Below are positions 17,660 to 26,330 of a stretch of 64,000 nucleotides of DNA, in pieces. Below the pieces are notes generated by a model, which was not told the origin of the DNA, searched no databases, and saw only the letters and a list, made by a program, of their open reading frames with translations. The translations under genes and the position numbers were made by a program. Numbering within the stretch: position 1 is the stretch's first letter; every line of letters starts with the position of its first letter. This stretch comes from CAZLRH01 sp964562015 (GTDB lineage Bacteria; Verrucomicrobiota; Verrucomicrobiia; Opitutales; JABDGR01), in assembly GCA_964562015.1 (NCBI GenBank), contig CAZLRH010000002.1:186001-250000 (forward strand), written 5' to 3'.

Positions 17660-19353
17660 TTGACCACCATCGTCACCGGCTGGCTGACCACGGTGCCGTA
17701 GCGATTGGTGATTGTCACGACATAAGTGCCCGCTTGCGACTTTTGCACACTCTTCAGGGCCAAGCCGGGCAGATTCACATAGGAGACGTGCGTCGAATTT
17801 CGCAACGGCTTGTTCTTAAAATACCACTGGAACTGCATTTGGCTGGGGCTCTTGGCCACGACCGTCAAATTGACATTGGCGCCAACTTTGACCGTATGCG
17901 TCAACGTGGGTTGCTTGGACACCACCGGCCCGCCCAGCACGATGGTAAATTGCTCCGCCGCCTGCGCCCCGGCGCCGTCCTGCACGAACAGCGCAAACGT
18001 CACCGGCCCCGTCGCGCCCTTGCGTGGGGTGAGAATAATCTTCGAACCATTGAAACTCACCGTGATAAGCTTTTGCTTGGGCGGGTTGACCTGATAAAAC
18101 ATGGACAACGCCGCCGTCGAATTATTCGTCAACGGGAAGAGCGGCATCTCCTGGGCCTGGCTGACAATCAAATTGTTAAAGGAGACGCTACCGTTAAAAT
18201 TGACCACGGGCAGTTGGGGGAAGCCGACAACTGCGGAATGGGGATTATTGGGATCGGAATTGTAGAATAATTCGTACAAATCGCTTTCTCCATCGCCATC
18301 GGTATCGGCATTGAGCGGATTGGTATGGTAGAGATTCACTTCGTCGCCATCGGAAATGCCATCCCCATCGGTATCAGCATTGAGCGGATCGGTGCCGTAT
18401 ACGAATCGTTCATCATAGTCGTTCAACCCATCGCCATCCGTGTCGGGTTTGGTCGGATCCGTGCCGAGGTTGTACTCCTGGAGATTCGTAAGGCCATCTC
18501 CGTCGTAATCACCATCGGCGCTGTTGACCCCGGTGTTGTCATTGGAATTTAAGCCGAAGAACTCTTCCCAAGCATCCGGCAGACCGTCGGCATCGTTGTC
18601 TGTGCCGCTCAGCGGATAAGTGGCATTGGAAGTCAAGTACGTCACCGTGACGTTCGCGCCCGGCGTGGCGTTGGGAAAGCCGGTGAGCGCCAAGGTTACG
18701 TTCGCCTGCGAAAGATTACCGATGGCATCGGCCACATTCATGCCGCCGCCAATGACGCGCGCAAACACCGTGTAGCCGCCATCGTTGGAGGGACCGAAGA
18801 CGGACGTATCGTCGGCCAAATTGATGAACCACTGCGAGGTGGCGCTGTCGGGCGCGTTGCCCAGCTTCGCCATGGCGACCGTGCCGCGCACATTGGGCAG
18901 GCTGTATTCGTTGGTGATGGCCGCGCGCGTCGGGACCAGTTCGAGTCCGCTGGCATTGCCACCGGTAAAGGACACCCGGTAGCCTCCGCCTTGGATAATG
19001 GAAAAGGCCGACTCTTTATCCACGCGGTGCACCATGCTATAGGCATAGGCATCGTCGTGCACATACTGCAAAAAATTGGCGACGGTGTTCGGCGCGGCGC
19101 TGGGCAGCATTTGCATCAGAATGGGCCCCAGCCCGGTCTGGACCTGCACGACATTGCCGGTGATGTTTTTCAACCCGAACAAGTCCTTGTAATCGATAAC
19201 GATGGGCTTGGTCGAACCGAGCAGCACGCCATTGCTGGGAATTATCTTCTTGATGTAAAAGTCCCCATCCGCCGCGTGGCTGGTTGAGCTCAGCACAGCG
19301 GCGGCGAGCAAAAATACGGCGGTTTTCCAACGGGGTATCATGGGCAGCATCAT
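17656..19353 (-). CDS. Secreted cyclophilin with thrombospondin type 3 repeats and Ig-like domain
   Basis: Starting at the ATG at 19353 gives a 565-residue protein with a good signal peptide (cleavage after SSTSHA, about residue 27). In-frame ATGs at 19413, 19350 and 19341 are alternatives. A cyclophilin-type peptidyl-prolyl isomerase domain covers about 67-220; HRVDKESAFSIIQGG (109-123) keeps the Arg, Phe and Gln of the cyclophilin active site. Next come calcium-binding thrombospondin type 3 repeats (units such as DTDGDGLNDYDE), then an Ig-like C-terminus. It is probably extracellular or periplasmic. It overlaps the TPR gene by ATGA. Confidence 0.85.
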   Translation of the reverse strand: MMLPMIPRWKTAVFLLAAAVLSSTSHAADGDFYIKKIIPSNGVLLGSTKPIVIDYKDLFGLKNITGNVVQVQTGLGPILMQMLPSAAPNTVANFLQYVHDDAYAYSMVHRVDKESAFSIIQGGGYRVSFTGGNASGLELVPTRAAITNEYSLPNVRGTVAMAKLGNAPDSATSQWFINLADDTSVFGPSNDGGYTVFARVIGGGMNVADAIGNLSQANVTLALTGFPNATPGANVTVTYLTSNATYPLSGTDNDADGLPDAWEEFFGLNSNDNTGVNSADGDYDGDGLTNLQEYNLGTDPTKPDTDGDGLNDYDERFVYGTDPLNADTDGDGISDGDEVNLYHTNPLNADTDGDGESDLYELFYNSDPNNPHSAVVGFPQLPVVNFNGSVSFNNLIVSQAQEMPLFPLTNNSTAALSMFYQVNPPKQKLITVSFNGSKIILTPRKGATGPVTFALFVQDGAGAQAAEQFTIVLGGPVVSKQPTLTHTVKVGANVNLTVVAKSPSQMQFQWYFKNKPLRNSTHVSYVNLPGLALKSVQKSQAGTYVVTITNRYGTVVSQPVTMVVK

Positions 19354-19559
19354 AACAAGGCGAGGAATAGATTTCAACGACAATGACCGGGGTCGAGGTA
19401 AAGATTTGGTCATAAACCGGCCTTTTCCCCCGGGCAGGCGCTGATGACTCCCGGGCACGGAGGCAAGTTCCGCCGCGTTCGAGAGCCTCTTCCTGCTTCT
19501 AAGAGCAGCCAATACCGCCTTTTCTTCCAACATATTGGCGCAGCCTTGGGCGGTTCACA

Positions 19560-20771
19560 TTATTTCACGATGACGGTGGCGGCCTTGCTGGTCGCCGTGC
19601 CAAAGCCATTGGTGACTTTCAGGGTGTATTTGCCCGCGGCCTTGGTTTGCACCTTGGTCAGCGCCAGACTTGCGGTGGTGGCGCCCGCGATGCTGCCTTT
19701 GGTGTTTTTCACGGCCACCCCACCCTTCAGCCATTGATATTTCAGGGTCGCCGCGCCGACGGCCTTGGCCGTCAAGGTGAGATTCGCGCCTTTTTTGACG
19801 GTGACGCTCGCCTTCGGCTGCGTGGAAATTTGCGGCACTCCGATGTTGAAATTGATGGAAGTGGTCACGCGCCCGCCCGCGCCATCTTCGCCGGAAAAGG
19901 TGATGACGACGGTGCCGGTGGCGTTGGCCTTGGGCTTGAAGAAAACCTTCGTGCCACTGGCGGCAATATCCAGTTTGTTAGTGGGGACCGTGGCGACTCC
20001 GAGGTAGGGCACCACGCCGGCACTGTAAAGGACGAGGTTCTGCAATTTAGGGACGGTGCTATTCGTATAGTCGGCCATCGTGTAGTTGCTCAAGGGCATC
20101 TGCTGGAACGAGCCGCCATACGCGCCGCTGAAATCAAAGGACGGCAGCGCGGCAATCGCGTCCACCACAGTCATGCCGTCGCCCAACACCTGCCCGAAAA
20201 CCGTGAAACCGCCATTGTTGCTGGCGCCCAGGCTATCCGTATTGTTGCCCGTGTTGATGAACCACTGGCTGGTCGCGCTATCCACATTTCCACCCTGCTT
20301 GGCCATGGCAATCGTGCCGCGCACATTGGGCAGGCTGTATTCATTGGGAATGGCATTATGGGTGGGCACAAGCGTGAGCGTGCCGTTGTAAATCAGGGTC
20401 GCGCCACCTTGAATGACAAATCCGGAGTTGCTGCCAGGGGTCACCGAGCCCGGATCCGACCGCTGCACCACCCCAAACGTGTAGGCGCCGTCGTTTATGT
20501 AGCGGACAAAATTTGCCACCGTCTGCGGCGCAACGCTGTCGAAAAGTTCCAAATACATATTGCCCAGCGTCGTGTTCAGTTGCACGACCGTGCCTGTGGT
20601 GCCATTGAAGCCGAACATCTGCGCCATATCCACCGAGTAGTTGCCGCTGTTCTCGGTGACACTGACATTGCCGGGGTGAAACTTCACCACCAACGCCGGT
20701 GCCGCCGCCCGCGCCGCCGGGGCGAGCGCGAGGCCAAGAAGAGCCCAAACGATGGTTTTCCACTTTTTCAT
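19560..20771 (-). CDS. Secreted cyclophilin-type peptidyl-prolyl isomerase with Ig-like domain
   Basis: The 403-residue protein has a signal peptide MKKWKTIVWALLGLALAP...ARA (about 22 residues), a cyclophilin domain at about 55-215 and an Ig-like domain at about 320-403. The active-site block reads VQRSDP then GFVIQGGA, with a short insertion between; the Arg and Gln are kept, while the His before the Arg of the neighbouring cyclophilin is Gln here. YSLPNVRGTIAMAKQGG and SATSQWFIN are typical cyclophilin blocks. It lacks the thrombospondin repeats of the next gene but is otherwise its paralogue, suggesting tandem duplication. It probably has its own promoter (20781-20809). Confidence 0.87.
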   Translation of the reverse strand: MKKWKTIVWALLGLALAPAARAAAPALVVKFHPGNVSVTENSGNYSVDMAQMFGFNGTTGTVVQLNTTLGNMYLELFDSVAPQTVANFVRYINDGAYTFGVVQRSDPGSVTPGSNSGFVIQGGATLIYNGTLTLVPTHNAIPNEYSLPNVRGTIAMAKQGGNVDSATSQWFINTGNNTDSLGASNNGGFTVFGQVLGDGMTVVDAIAALPSFDFSGAYGGSFQQMPLSNYTMADYTNSTVPKLQNLVLYSAGVVPYLGVATVPTNKLDIAASGTKVFFKPKANATGTVVITFSGEDGAGGRVTTSINFNIGVPQISTQPKASVTVKKGANLTLTAKAVGAATLKYQWLKGGVAVKNTKGSIAGATTASLALTKVQTKAAGKYTLKVTNGFGTATSKAATVIVK

Positions 20772-20780
20772 GCAAACGGT

Positions 20781-20809
20781 ATTATACCTCTAATCGCTGC
20801 ACAGATAAA
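20781..20809 (-). promoter_or_regulatory. Candidate sigma70 promoter giving a nearly leaderless mRNA
   Basis: A perfect -10 hexamer TATAAT reads on the minus strand at 20786-20781, with only 9 bp between it and the ATG at 20771. A weak -35 (TTTATC, 3 of 6 matches) stands 17 bp upstream at 20809-20804. Initiation 6-8 bp after the -10 would leave a leader of about 1-4 nt. Confidence 0.45.
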
Positions 20810-20882
20810 GACCGCAATGCGGGTGTTTTATTCCCACCCGCCTTGGCCCGCTCCCGCATTTACCCCCTTTTAACACGGCGCC

Positions 20883-21629
20883 TCAATGCATCGGCTCGGC
20901 ATAAGGACGCAGGGGCGCAGTGGTGGGGTTGCGCTGGTCCAGTTCGTCCCCGGCATAATCGTGGACCAGCGCGCCCGCGGCATAGTCGGAGTCAAAAATG
21001 ACTTGGCCGGTATTGCTCCATGTGGTCTGGCGGCCCTCGTAATGCCCGCGGGCATCGCGCTGGGCGAGTTTGATGATTTGCCCGTTCTCGGCCCATTCGC
21101 GCACGCGGGTGACGGGGCCGGCGGAAGTGGCCACACCGATTTCCGTCATGGTGCGATTGCGGCCATTGATCCAGAAATCGGTCACGCGCACCAGCGCGCC
21201 CTGGGCATCGTACTCCTCCCGCCGCTGCACCACGGTGGTGCCTTGGAAATAAAGTGTGGTCTGCACCGGGACGCCCACGGGTGTCCATTCGGACACACTG
21301 AGGGGCAACGCGCCGGGGCCGTAGTACACGGCGCGCACGGCCTGCCCGCCGGGGGTGTACCAAAACTCGGCAAAGGGTTTGCCGCCGAAAGTCTGGGTGC
21401 GGTGCCAGCGTCCATCCGCCAATTTCTCGTCCGCTGTTTTCATCAACGGCGAACTGGACGCAGCGGAAGGTGGGGCCGCCGGCATCGTCATGCCCGGCAG
21501 CGCCCCACCCTGCGAACCCGTCACCTTATTCTCCAACGGCGCGGAATTGCTCTGGCAGCCGGCGAACACGCCCGCCAGTGCCAGAACCGCAAAGGCGCCT
21601 CGACTGCCCGTTATGCTCCACGTTGACAT
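20883..21629 (-). CDS. Putative lipoprotein with MORN-like repeats
   Basis: The 248-residue protein has a lipoprotein signal peptide with Cys at residue 25 (GVFAGC). The mature part holds repeated Tyr/Trp/Gly units such as EFWYTPGGQAVRAVYYG, REEYDAQGALVRVTDFW and TTWSNTGQVIFDSDYAAG. These resemble the MORN-like repeats of the YwqK family, which are of uncertain function. This is one of the few genes here with a purine-rich upstream sequence (GGAGATAATCTC before the ATG). No enzymatic residues are obvious. It lies between a cyclophilin gene and lutC on the same strand. Confidence 0.7.
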   Translation of the reverse strand: MSTWSITGSRGAFAVLALAGVFAGCQSNSAPLENKVTGSQGGALPGMTMPAAPPSAASSSPLMKTADEKLADGRWHRTQTFGGKPFAEFWYTPGGQAVRAVYYGPGALPLSVSEWTPVGVPVQTTLYFQGTTVVQRREEYDAQGALVRVTDFWINGRNRTMTEIGVATSAGPVTRVREWAENGQIIKLAQRDARGHYEGRQTTWSNTGQVIFDSDYAAGALVHDYAGDELDQRNPTTAPLRPYAEPMH

Positions 21630-21663
21630 GAGATTATCTCCGACCGTTGCACGACAAAAAGGT

Positions 21664-22278
21664 TCAACCCACGATCAGGGCAATCTGTTCGCCGGGCCCG
21701 TGCACGCCTTCAATCAAAATGCCCTCGATGTCGGCGGTCTTGGAGGGGCCGGTCGCCCAAATAATATTCGGATCCGGTCCCAGCGTGGCCACCGCATCGA
21801 CCACGGTCGGGTGAATCTGCGCGCGTGTGAGCACGGCGACATGGATCCACGGCGCCAGGGCCGCCAGGCGCCGCGAAGTCGTGGCGTCATTCAAAATAAT
21901 CGTGCCCGTTTCGGCGATGGCCCCGGCCGCGCGCGTGATGCCGAACGCGTAATCGTCCACGCGGGTGCGGTCGAATTCCGTTTCCAAAATAAAGTCTGCG
22001 CCGAAATACTCCCGTAGCGAGGGCAGCAGCGCCGGGTCGCAATAACCGCGCAGGAATTTCCCCGCGCGCAAGTGCGCGACGAGCGCCGCCGGGTCCGTCA
22101 GCGCCAAGCCGTGCACGAGCTTGATGCGCTCGATGAACAGCTCGAGCGGGTCGCGGTGGTCCATGAGCGAGCGGGCGACCGCCAGCTCGGCGTCCCACTG
22201 CGGCAGCGGGGCGCGCTCGGGCAGCGGGGCCAAAGCCGCCCGCACCCGGGCCAGGAAATCTTCACGGGTGCCACTCAT
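21664..22278 (-). CDS. lutC: Lactate utilization protein C (LUD domain)
   Basis: This 204-residue protein fits the LUD-domain family (LutC/YkgG). It has a short charged N-terminal helix and a C-terminal domain with the family features ITRAAGAIAETGTIIL and PNIIWATGPSKTADIEG. LutC is one of three cytoplasmic proteins (LutABC) that oxidise L-lactate to pyruvate using Fe-S centres. The start ATG overlaps the lutB stop by 4 bp, as expected for coupled subunits. In this window the lactate would come from microcompartment-based rhamnose/fucose breakdown. Confidence 0.87.
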   Translation of the reverse strand: MSGTREDFLARVRAALAPLPERAPLPQWDAELAVARSLMDHRDPLELFIERIKLVHGLALTDPAALVAHLRAGKFLRGYCDPALLPSLREYFGADFILETEFDRTRVDDYAFGITRAAGAIAETGTIILNDATTSRRLAALAPWIHVAVLTRAQIHPTVVDAVATLGPDPNIIWATGPSKTADIEGILIEGVHGPGEQIALIVG

Positions 22279-23669
22279 GCTTTTGGTGGGGTTGGACGGT
22301 TGCGCAGCCAGTGGCGGAACTGGCCGCCGCGCCAGGGCGGCAGCGTGCGATGGTCCTGCCAGGCCCGCACGGGCGCGGGCACCAACGCGCGCGGCGCGAA
22401 ATTAATCGCTCCACCCATCATCAGCGCCGCCTTCCACGCCGCGGGCTGGCTGGCCAGCACCGACCACGCGCCCATCGGCGGCGTGCCGGAGGTCGGGCCT
22501 TTTTCGCGTTTGTTTTTGTCGCGCAGGCGCAGCAGTAAATCGGGAATCGGGATGTTGACCGGGCAGACTTCCTGGCACGCGCCGCACAGACTCGAGGCCT
22601 TCGGCAAGTCCGCCATCTCGGGAAATTTTTCCTTCGCCAGCAAGGGCGAGAGCACCGCGCCGACCGGGCCGGGATAAACGCTGCGGTAGGCGTGGCCGCT
22701 GGCCTGCCGGTACACCGGACACACATTCAGGCACGCGCCGCACCGGATGCAGCGGAGAATGTCGCGGCAGTCGCTCGCAAGGACATCGATGCGGCCGTTG
22801 TCTACAAACACGACGTGCATCTCATCCGGCCCATCGGGCTGGGTGGGCAGGCGCGGGCCTTTGATAAATTCGGTGTACACCGTCAACTGCTGTGCGGTGG
22901 CGGAACGCGCGAGCAGATTCAGTAAGAGCCCGAGGTCCTGGTCGCGCGGGAGAATTTTTTCAATGCCGACCATCGCAATGTGGCAGCGCGGCGCGGCCAG
23001 CGAAAAACGCGAATTGCCTTCGTTGGTCACCAGCACCAGCCGGCCGCTTTCCGCGACGACGAAATTCGCGCCAGTCAGGCCGACATCGGCTTCGAGGTAT
23101 TTCTGGCGCAGGAACAGGCGCGCGCGGCGGGTGATGACCTCCGGCTCGTCGTTGTACGCGCCGAGACCGTTTTTCTCAAAGCACACGGCGACCTCGCGGC
23201 GGCTTTTGTGAATGATAGGGCGGACGATGTGGCTCGGGTGATCGTGGTCAATCTGCACAATGAATTCACCCAGGTCTGTCTCGAGGCATTCGACGCCGTG
23301 CTTTTCCAGAAAATGCGCCAGCTCTGTTTCCTCGCTCACCATGGTCTTGGCCTTGACCATTTTTTTCGCGCCGCGCTTTTGCAGGATGCTGAGCACGGCC
23401 TGGTTGGCGTCCTCGGCGGTGGCGGCCCAATGCACCTGCACGCCGTTGGCCTTGAGCTTCGCCTCCACTTGCGGCAGGTAGGTGTCGAGATTTTCGATGA
23501 CGTGCTGCTTGATGTCGCCAGCCAGTTCGCGCAGCCGGTTCGCATCCGGGAAATGATCAAAGAGCAGCTTCGTGCGCGCCTCGTGGGTCTTTTTCGTGCT
23601 CTTGTACACGGACTCCCTCGTCTCGGGACGCAAGTCGTGGGCGAAGGCATCAATGGGGGAAAGTTTCAC
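22275..23669 (-). CDS. lutB: Lactate utilization iron-sulfur protein B
   Basis: The 464-residue protein matches LutB/YkgF. An N-terminal LUD domain (about residues 60-290) includes AKTMVSEETELAHFLEKHG and GANFVVAESGRLVLVTNEGN. A ferredoxin-like region follows with two Cys motifs, CIRCGACLNVCP (about 308-319) and CGACQEVCP (about 357-365), each able to bind a 4Fe-4S cluster. It works with LutA and LutC in L-lactate oxidation. The start is GTG at 23669; its first bases overlap the stop of a small upstream frame (GTGA). lutA is not adjacent but lies about 1.8 kb away on the same strand. Confidence 0.9.
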   Translation of the reverse strand: MKLSPIDAFAHDLRPETRESVYKSTKKTHEARTKLLFDHFPDANRLRELAGDIKQHVIENLDTYLPQVEAKLKANGVQVHWAATAEDANQAVLSILQKRGAKKMVKAKTMVSEETELAHFLEKHGVECLETDLGEFIVQIDHDHPSHIVRPIIHKSRREVAVCFEKNGLGAYNDEPEVITRRARLFLRQKYLEADVGLTGANFVVAESGRLVLVTNEGNSRFSLAAPRCHIAMVGIEKILPRDQDLGLLLNLLARSATAQQLTVYTEFIKGPRLPTQPDGPDEMHVVFVDNGRIDVLASDCRDILRCIRCGACLNVCPVYRQASGHAYRSVYPGPVGAVLSPLLAKEKFPEMADLPKASSLCGACQEVCPVNIPIPDLLLRLRDKNKREKGPTSGTPPMGAWSVLASQPAAWKAALMMGGAINFAPRALVPAPVRAWQDHRTLPPWRGGQFRHWLRNRPTPPKA

Positions 23670-23842
23670 AGTGGTAGGGAGGGAAACGGCCGCACCGACC
23701 GGAGGCGGTCAAAGAGCGAAACGCTGGCGTTGATTTGACGCCAAATCTCTTCCGCCGTCAAGGCCACGCCTAAGTCAGCAGAAACGCGGTTTGCAATCTC
23801 GTCCTGAGCGAAGCATAAATTCAGGCACTGTTCTGCCGGCAT
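23666..23842 (-). CDS. Possible 58-residue small protein upstream of lutB
   Basis: A 58-residue frame starts at an ATG at 23842 and ends in a TGA that overlaps the lutB GTG by 4 bp, an arrangement typical of translational coupling. The predicted peptide has a plausible helical stretch (LTAEEIWRQINASVSLFDRL). Its start shares the palindrome CATATG with the divergent VOC gene. I know no family for it, and the frame stays open upstream through the VOC gene on the opposite strand, so chance cannot be excluded. Confidence 0.3.
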   Translation of the reverse strand: MPAEQCLNLCFAQDEIANRVSADLGVALTAEEIWRQINASVSLFDRLRSVRPFPSLPL

Positions 23843-24226
23843 ATGGATACCCCAACTCTCCATTCCATTGAAGCCAAGGCGTTCGTGCCCGCTCGGGACT
23901 TCGCCCTCTCGCAGCGTTTTTATCAAGCCATCGGTTTTACCCTGCTCTGGTCCACGCCGGAATTGGCCTCCTTTCGTCATGAGGGCTCCAGCTTTTTGCT
24001 CCAGAATTTTTACGTGCGAGCACTCGCGGAGAACTTTAAAATGCATCTCTGGGTGGAGAACGTCGATGCATGGTGGCGGCAGGTCGCGATCGCCGCGGCG
24101 CCGTTCGGCATCCCAGTCGAGCCGCCGCAAGACCGCCCGTGGGGCATGCGCGACTTCCCGTTGCTTGATCCAAGTGGGGTGTTGTGGCGCATCGGCCAGC
24201 CGCTTGCTGCAAAGATTTCCACCTAG
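23843..24226 (+). CDS. VOC superfamily protein (glyoxalase/bleomycin-resistance-like)
   Basis: The 127-residue protein has the paired beta-alpha-beta-beta-beta layout of the vicinal oxygen chelate fold. It opens with KAFVPARDFALSQRFYQAIGF, typical of the family's first module, and ends with RDFPLLDPSGVLWRIGQPL, the usual last strand. The metal ligands are not obvious: His residues are scarce, and the first ligand position is occupied by Lys/Ala. It may therefore bind a ligand rather than catalyse. The substrate is unknown. Confidence 0.75.
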   Translation: MDTPTLHSIEAKAFVPARDFALSQRFYQAIGFTLLWSTPELASFRHEGSSFLLQNFYVRALAENFKMHLWVENVDAWWRQVAIAAAPFGIPVEPPQDRPWGMRDFPLLDPSGVLWRIGQPLAAKIST

Positions 24227-24243
24227 CACGTCCATTGTCTCTC

Positions 24244-25266
24244 ATGCCCGCCAAAACCAAATCCCGCGCCCAGCCCTTGCGTATTGCCGTTGCCGGAATC
24301 GGCGAAGTGGCGCGGCGGAACTATCTGCCGTTTCTGGCCAGCCAGCCTGACGTGACCCTGGCGTTGTATAATCGCACTCCGGAAAAAGCGGCGGAGGCCG
24401 CCCGCGAATTTGGTGGCGTGGCCTGTACGTCGCTCAAGGAACTCGCGGCGTGGAAACCAACCACCGTGCTCGTGCTGACGGCGGAAACCTGCCGGCATGA
24501 AGTGGGCACGGCATTGCTCAAGCTCGGCGTGCCGCGCATCTTTTTTGAAAAACCGCTCGTGGCTGTGCACGGCCAGGCCAACGTCGAGGAGGCGGATTTT
24601 TTCAAGGCCCGGGCAATGCTGCGGCTGGCGGCCAAACGCCAGTGCGAGACGGCCATGGTGTTTAATTACCGGTTTTTCGAGCAGACCCTCGCGGCGCGCA
24701 AAATCGCGGCCCAGCGAAAATTCGGCCCGGTCATCAATATTACCGGCCAGGTGCATTACGCGTGTTGGAGCCATTGCCTCGACTTGATTTATCACTTTGC
24801 GGGCGAAGTGCGGGAAATCACGGCGCTGCGCGGGCCGATGGCGCGCACGGGCGACCGCGTCGGCACGGCCCATGATGTGGCGGCGGCCTTCGTCACCGCC
24901 GGCGGCGCGGCGGGCACCATCCTGGGCACCGCCGGGATGAAGTGGCAACACCCGCTGTTTGAACTGGTTTTCACTTTTGCGCATGGGCGCATCCATTTGC
25001 GCGATCTCGATGGCACGCTGGAAATTCTCGACGGGGCACGACGGCAGCACGAAACCATCACCTGCGTGCGCGATGCCTCGCGCTGGAATCACTACGACGA
25101 CTCGTTCAAGAAAGCAGTCGGCGCTTATGTGCAATCGTTGCGCGAAAAGGCCCCGCCACCCGTGCCGGGAATCGACGGCCTGCGCGAACTGCAATTTGAG
25201 GCCGCGTTGCGCCGCTCCATCCGCGAGCGCCGGCCGGTGAAACTCGCGAAGGAGTTTCCGCTGTAG
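24244..25266 (+). CDS. Gfo/Idh/MocA family oxidoreductase
   Basis: The 340-residue protein begins with a Rossmann segment (LRIAVAGIGEVARRNYLPFL, residues about 11-30) and carries the family's FFEKPL block near residue 100, where the Lys is the usual catalytic residue. The C-terminal half is the beta-sheet substrate domain. Members use NAD(P) to oxidise or reduce sugars or inositols; the substrate here is unknown. The ATG at 24244 is preferred over an upstream in-frame start because that one would overlap the VOC gene. It is on the same strand as the VOC gene, 17 bp downstream. Confidence 0.85.
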   Translation: MPAKTKSRAQPLRIAVAGIGEVARRNYLPFLASQPDVTLALYNRTPEKAAEAAREFGGVACTSLKELAAWKPTTVLVLTAETCRHEVGTALLKLGVPRIFFEKPLVAVHGQANVEEADFFKARAMLRLAAKRQCETAMVFNYRFFEQTLAARKIAAQRKFGPVINITGQVHYACWSHCLDLIYHFAGEVREITALRGPMARTGDRVGTAHDVAAAFVTAGGAAGTILGTAGMKWQHPLFELVFTFAHGRIHLRDLDGTLEILDGARRQHETITCVRDASRWNHYDDSFKKAVGAYVQSLREKAPPPVPGIDGLRELQFEAALRRSIRERRPVKLAKEFPL

Positions 25267-25281
25267 CACTACACTGCATTC

Positions 25282-25303
25282 ACCGCAAAGGCGCAAAGAA
25301 CGC
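25282..25303. repeat. 22-bp CTTTGCG-type repeat, reverse copy
   Basis: This copy starts accgcaaagg and is the inverse of the copy at 25424-25445, with 19 of 22 bases matching. The two flank the hairpin at 25351-25370. Confidence 0.65.
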
Positions 25304-25345
25304 TAAGGACAAAAAAGAGGAACTCCCTTGCTTTGTAGAAAGGAC

Positions 25346-25370
25346 AAAAAGGCCGTCGCAAGCGACGGCC
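25346..25370 (-). terminator. Rho-independent terminator after lutA
   Basis: A perfect 9-bp stem (ggccgtcgc / gcgacggcc, loop AA) at 25351-25370 is followed on the minus strand by TTTTTGTCC. It lies 85 bp beyond the lutA stop. On the plus strand it could also slow transcription from the oxidoreductase gene, but no T-run follows there. Confidence 0.8.
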
Positions 25371-25423
25371 CTCAGTTTAGTTCGCACAGGTGGATGAATT
25401 CTACAGAGCAGAACTCTCTTTTT

Positions 25424-25445
25424 GCGCTCTTTGTGTCTTTGCGGT
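25424..25445. repeat. 22-bp CTTTGCG-type repeat, forward copy 1
   Basis: The sequence begins gcgctctttg and ends tctttgcggt. It matches the copy at 26331-26352 at 20 of 22 positions in direct orientation. The two copies bracket lutA. Confidence 0.7.
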
Positions 25446-25454
25446 AAAAAACCC

Positions 25455-26225
25455 TTACTTGATTAGCCCGCCGTTTTTCAGCGCATCGCGCAAAATTTGC
25501 GCGAGGTGCAGGGTCTTGATGGGCGCGCCGTCCTTCACCGCCATGCCGGAAAGGTGCAGCAGGCAGCCGCCGTCGGCGGAGGTCATCACGTCCGGCTTGG
25601 CCGCGCGGATGTAGTCCAGTTTCAAATGGCCCATCCCCGCGGAAATTTCCGGAAAGGTCACCGAAAACGTGCCGCCGAAGCCGCAGCATTGCTCGCCCTC
25701 GCCGAAGGCCGCCACTTTCAACTCCGCAATCGAGCCGAGCAACGCCAACGCCGCCGGGCCGCTGTTCGAGCCGCGCGAGTGACATGACTGGTGGAAAGCG
25801 ACGGTCGCGGGAAATTTGCCCGGCCAGGTTTTCACCCCGAGGCCGTTGACAATGAAATCCGCCAATTCCCACGTGCGCCCGGCGAGCGCCTCCACCGCCG
25901 GGCGGTCCGTTTCATGTTCAAACTCGAGTGGCGCGCCGTGCAACAACATCGCTGCGCAGGAACCGCTGGGCACCACCACGGGAGCGGAGCCGGTAAAAAT
26001 TTTCACGGTGTGCCGCACCACCCGGCGCGAGGCCGCCCAATCGCCCGCATTGAAGGCCGGCTGGCCGCAGCACGTTTGCCCCTCGGGAAAATCCACGGTG
26101 CAGCCGAGATACTCGAGCACTTCGACCGTCGCGCGCGCCGCATCGTCGAAAAACGCGTCGCACAGGCAGGTCGCCATCATTTGCACGTGGCGGGAGGTGG
26201 GACGCTGGGCGGGAGGGGCGCTCAT
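25455..26225 (-). CDS. lutA: Lactate utilization protein A (CCG-domain Fe-S subunit)
   Basis: The 256-residue protein belongs to the LutA/YkgE/GlpC-type cysteine-rich family. It has two CCG motifs, GQTCCGQPAF (about residues 49-58) and EQCCGFGG (about 178-185), which bind Fe-S centres; SCHSRG between them is also typical. LutA, LutB and LutC together oxidise L-lactate to pyruvate. Usually the three genes are contiguous; here lutA is set apart from lutBC by two plus-strand genes and is bracketed by 22-bp direct repeats. The start ATG follows TTTCCTCCC rather than a Shine-Dalgarno. A strong terminator lies downstream. Confidence 0.88.
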   Translation of the reverse strand: MSAPPAQRPTSRHVQMMATCLCDAFFDDAARATVEVLEYLGCTVDFPEGQTCCGQPAFNAGDWAASRRVVRHTVKIFTGSAPVVVPSGSCAAMLLHGAPLEFEHETDRPAVEALAGRTWELADFIVNGLGVKTWPGKFPATVAFHQSCHSRGSNSGPAALALLGSIAELKVAAFGEGEQCCGFGGTFSVTFPEISAGMGHLKLDYIRAAKPDVMTSADGGCLLHLSGMAVKDGAPIKTLHLAQILRDALKNGGLIK

Positions 26226-26243
26226 GGGAGGAAAGTGTTTTAA

Positions 26244-26271
26244 GGCTTAGTGTTCTAGTACTTGGTTCTTA
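26244..26271. repeat. Heptad-periodic tract upstream of lutA
   Basis: Four 7-bp units (ggcttag, tgttcta, gtacttg, gttctta) lie 19 bp upstream of the lutA start. The tract resembles the reverse complement of the one at 58719-58753. Confidence 0.6.
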
Positions 26272-26330
26272 ATGCGCGAGTCTCGGTTGCAAAAGTGGAG
26301 GCTTGGCTTTGTACCCTTGATTCAATCTTC

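Noticed and set aside
20886..21626. A 246-residue plus-strand frame covering the lipoprotein gene
   Set aside because: The minus-strand frame has a lipoprotein signal and a Shine-Dalgarno-like sequence; the plus-strand frame has neither.
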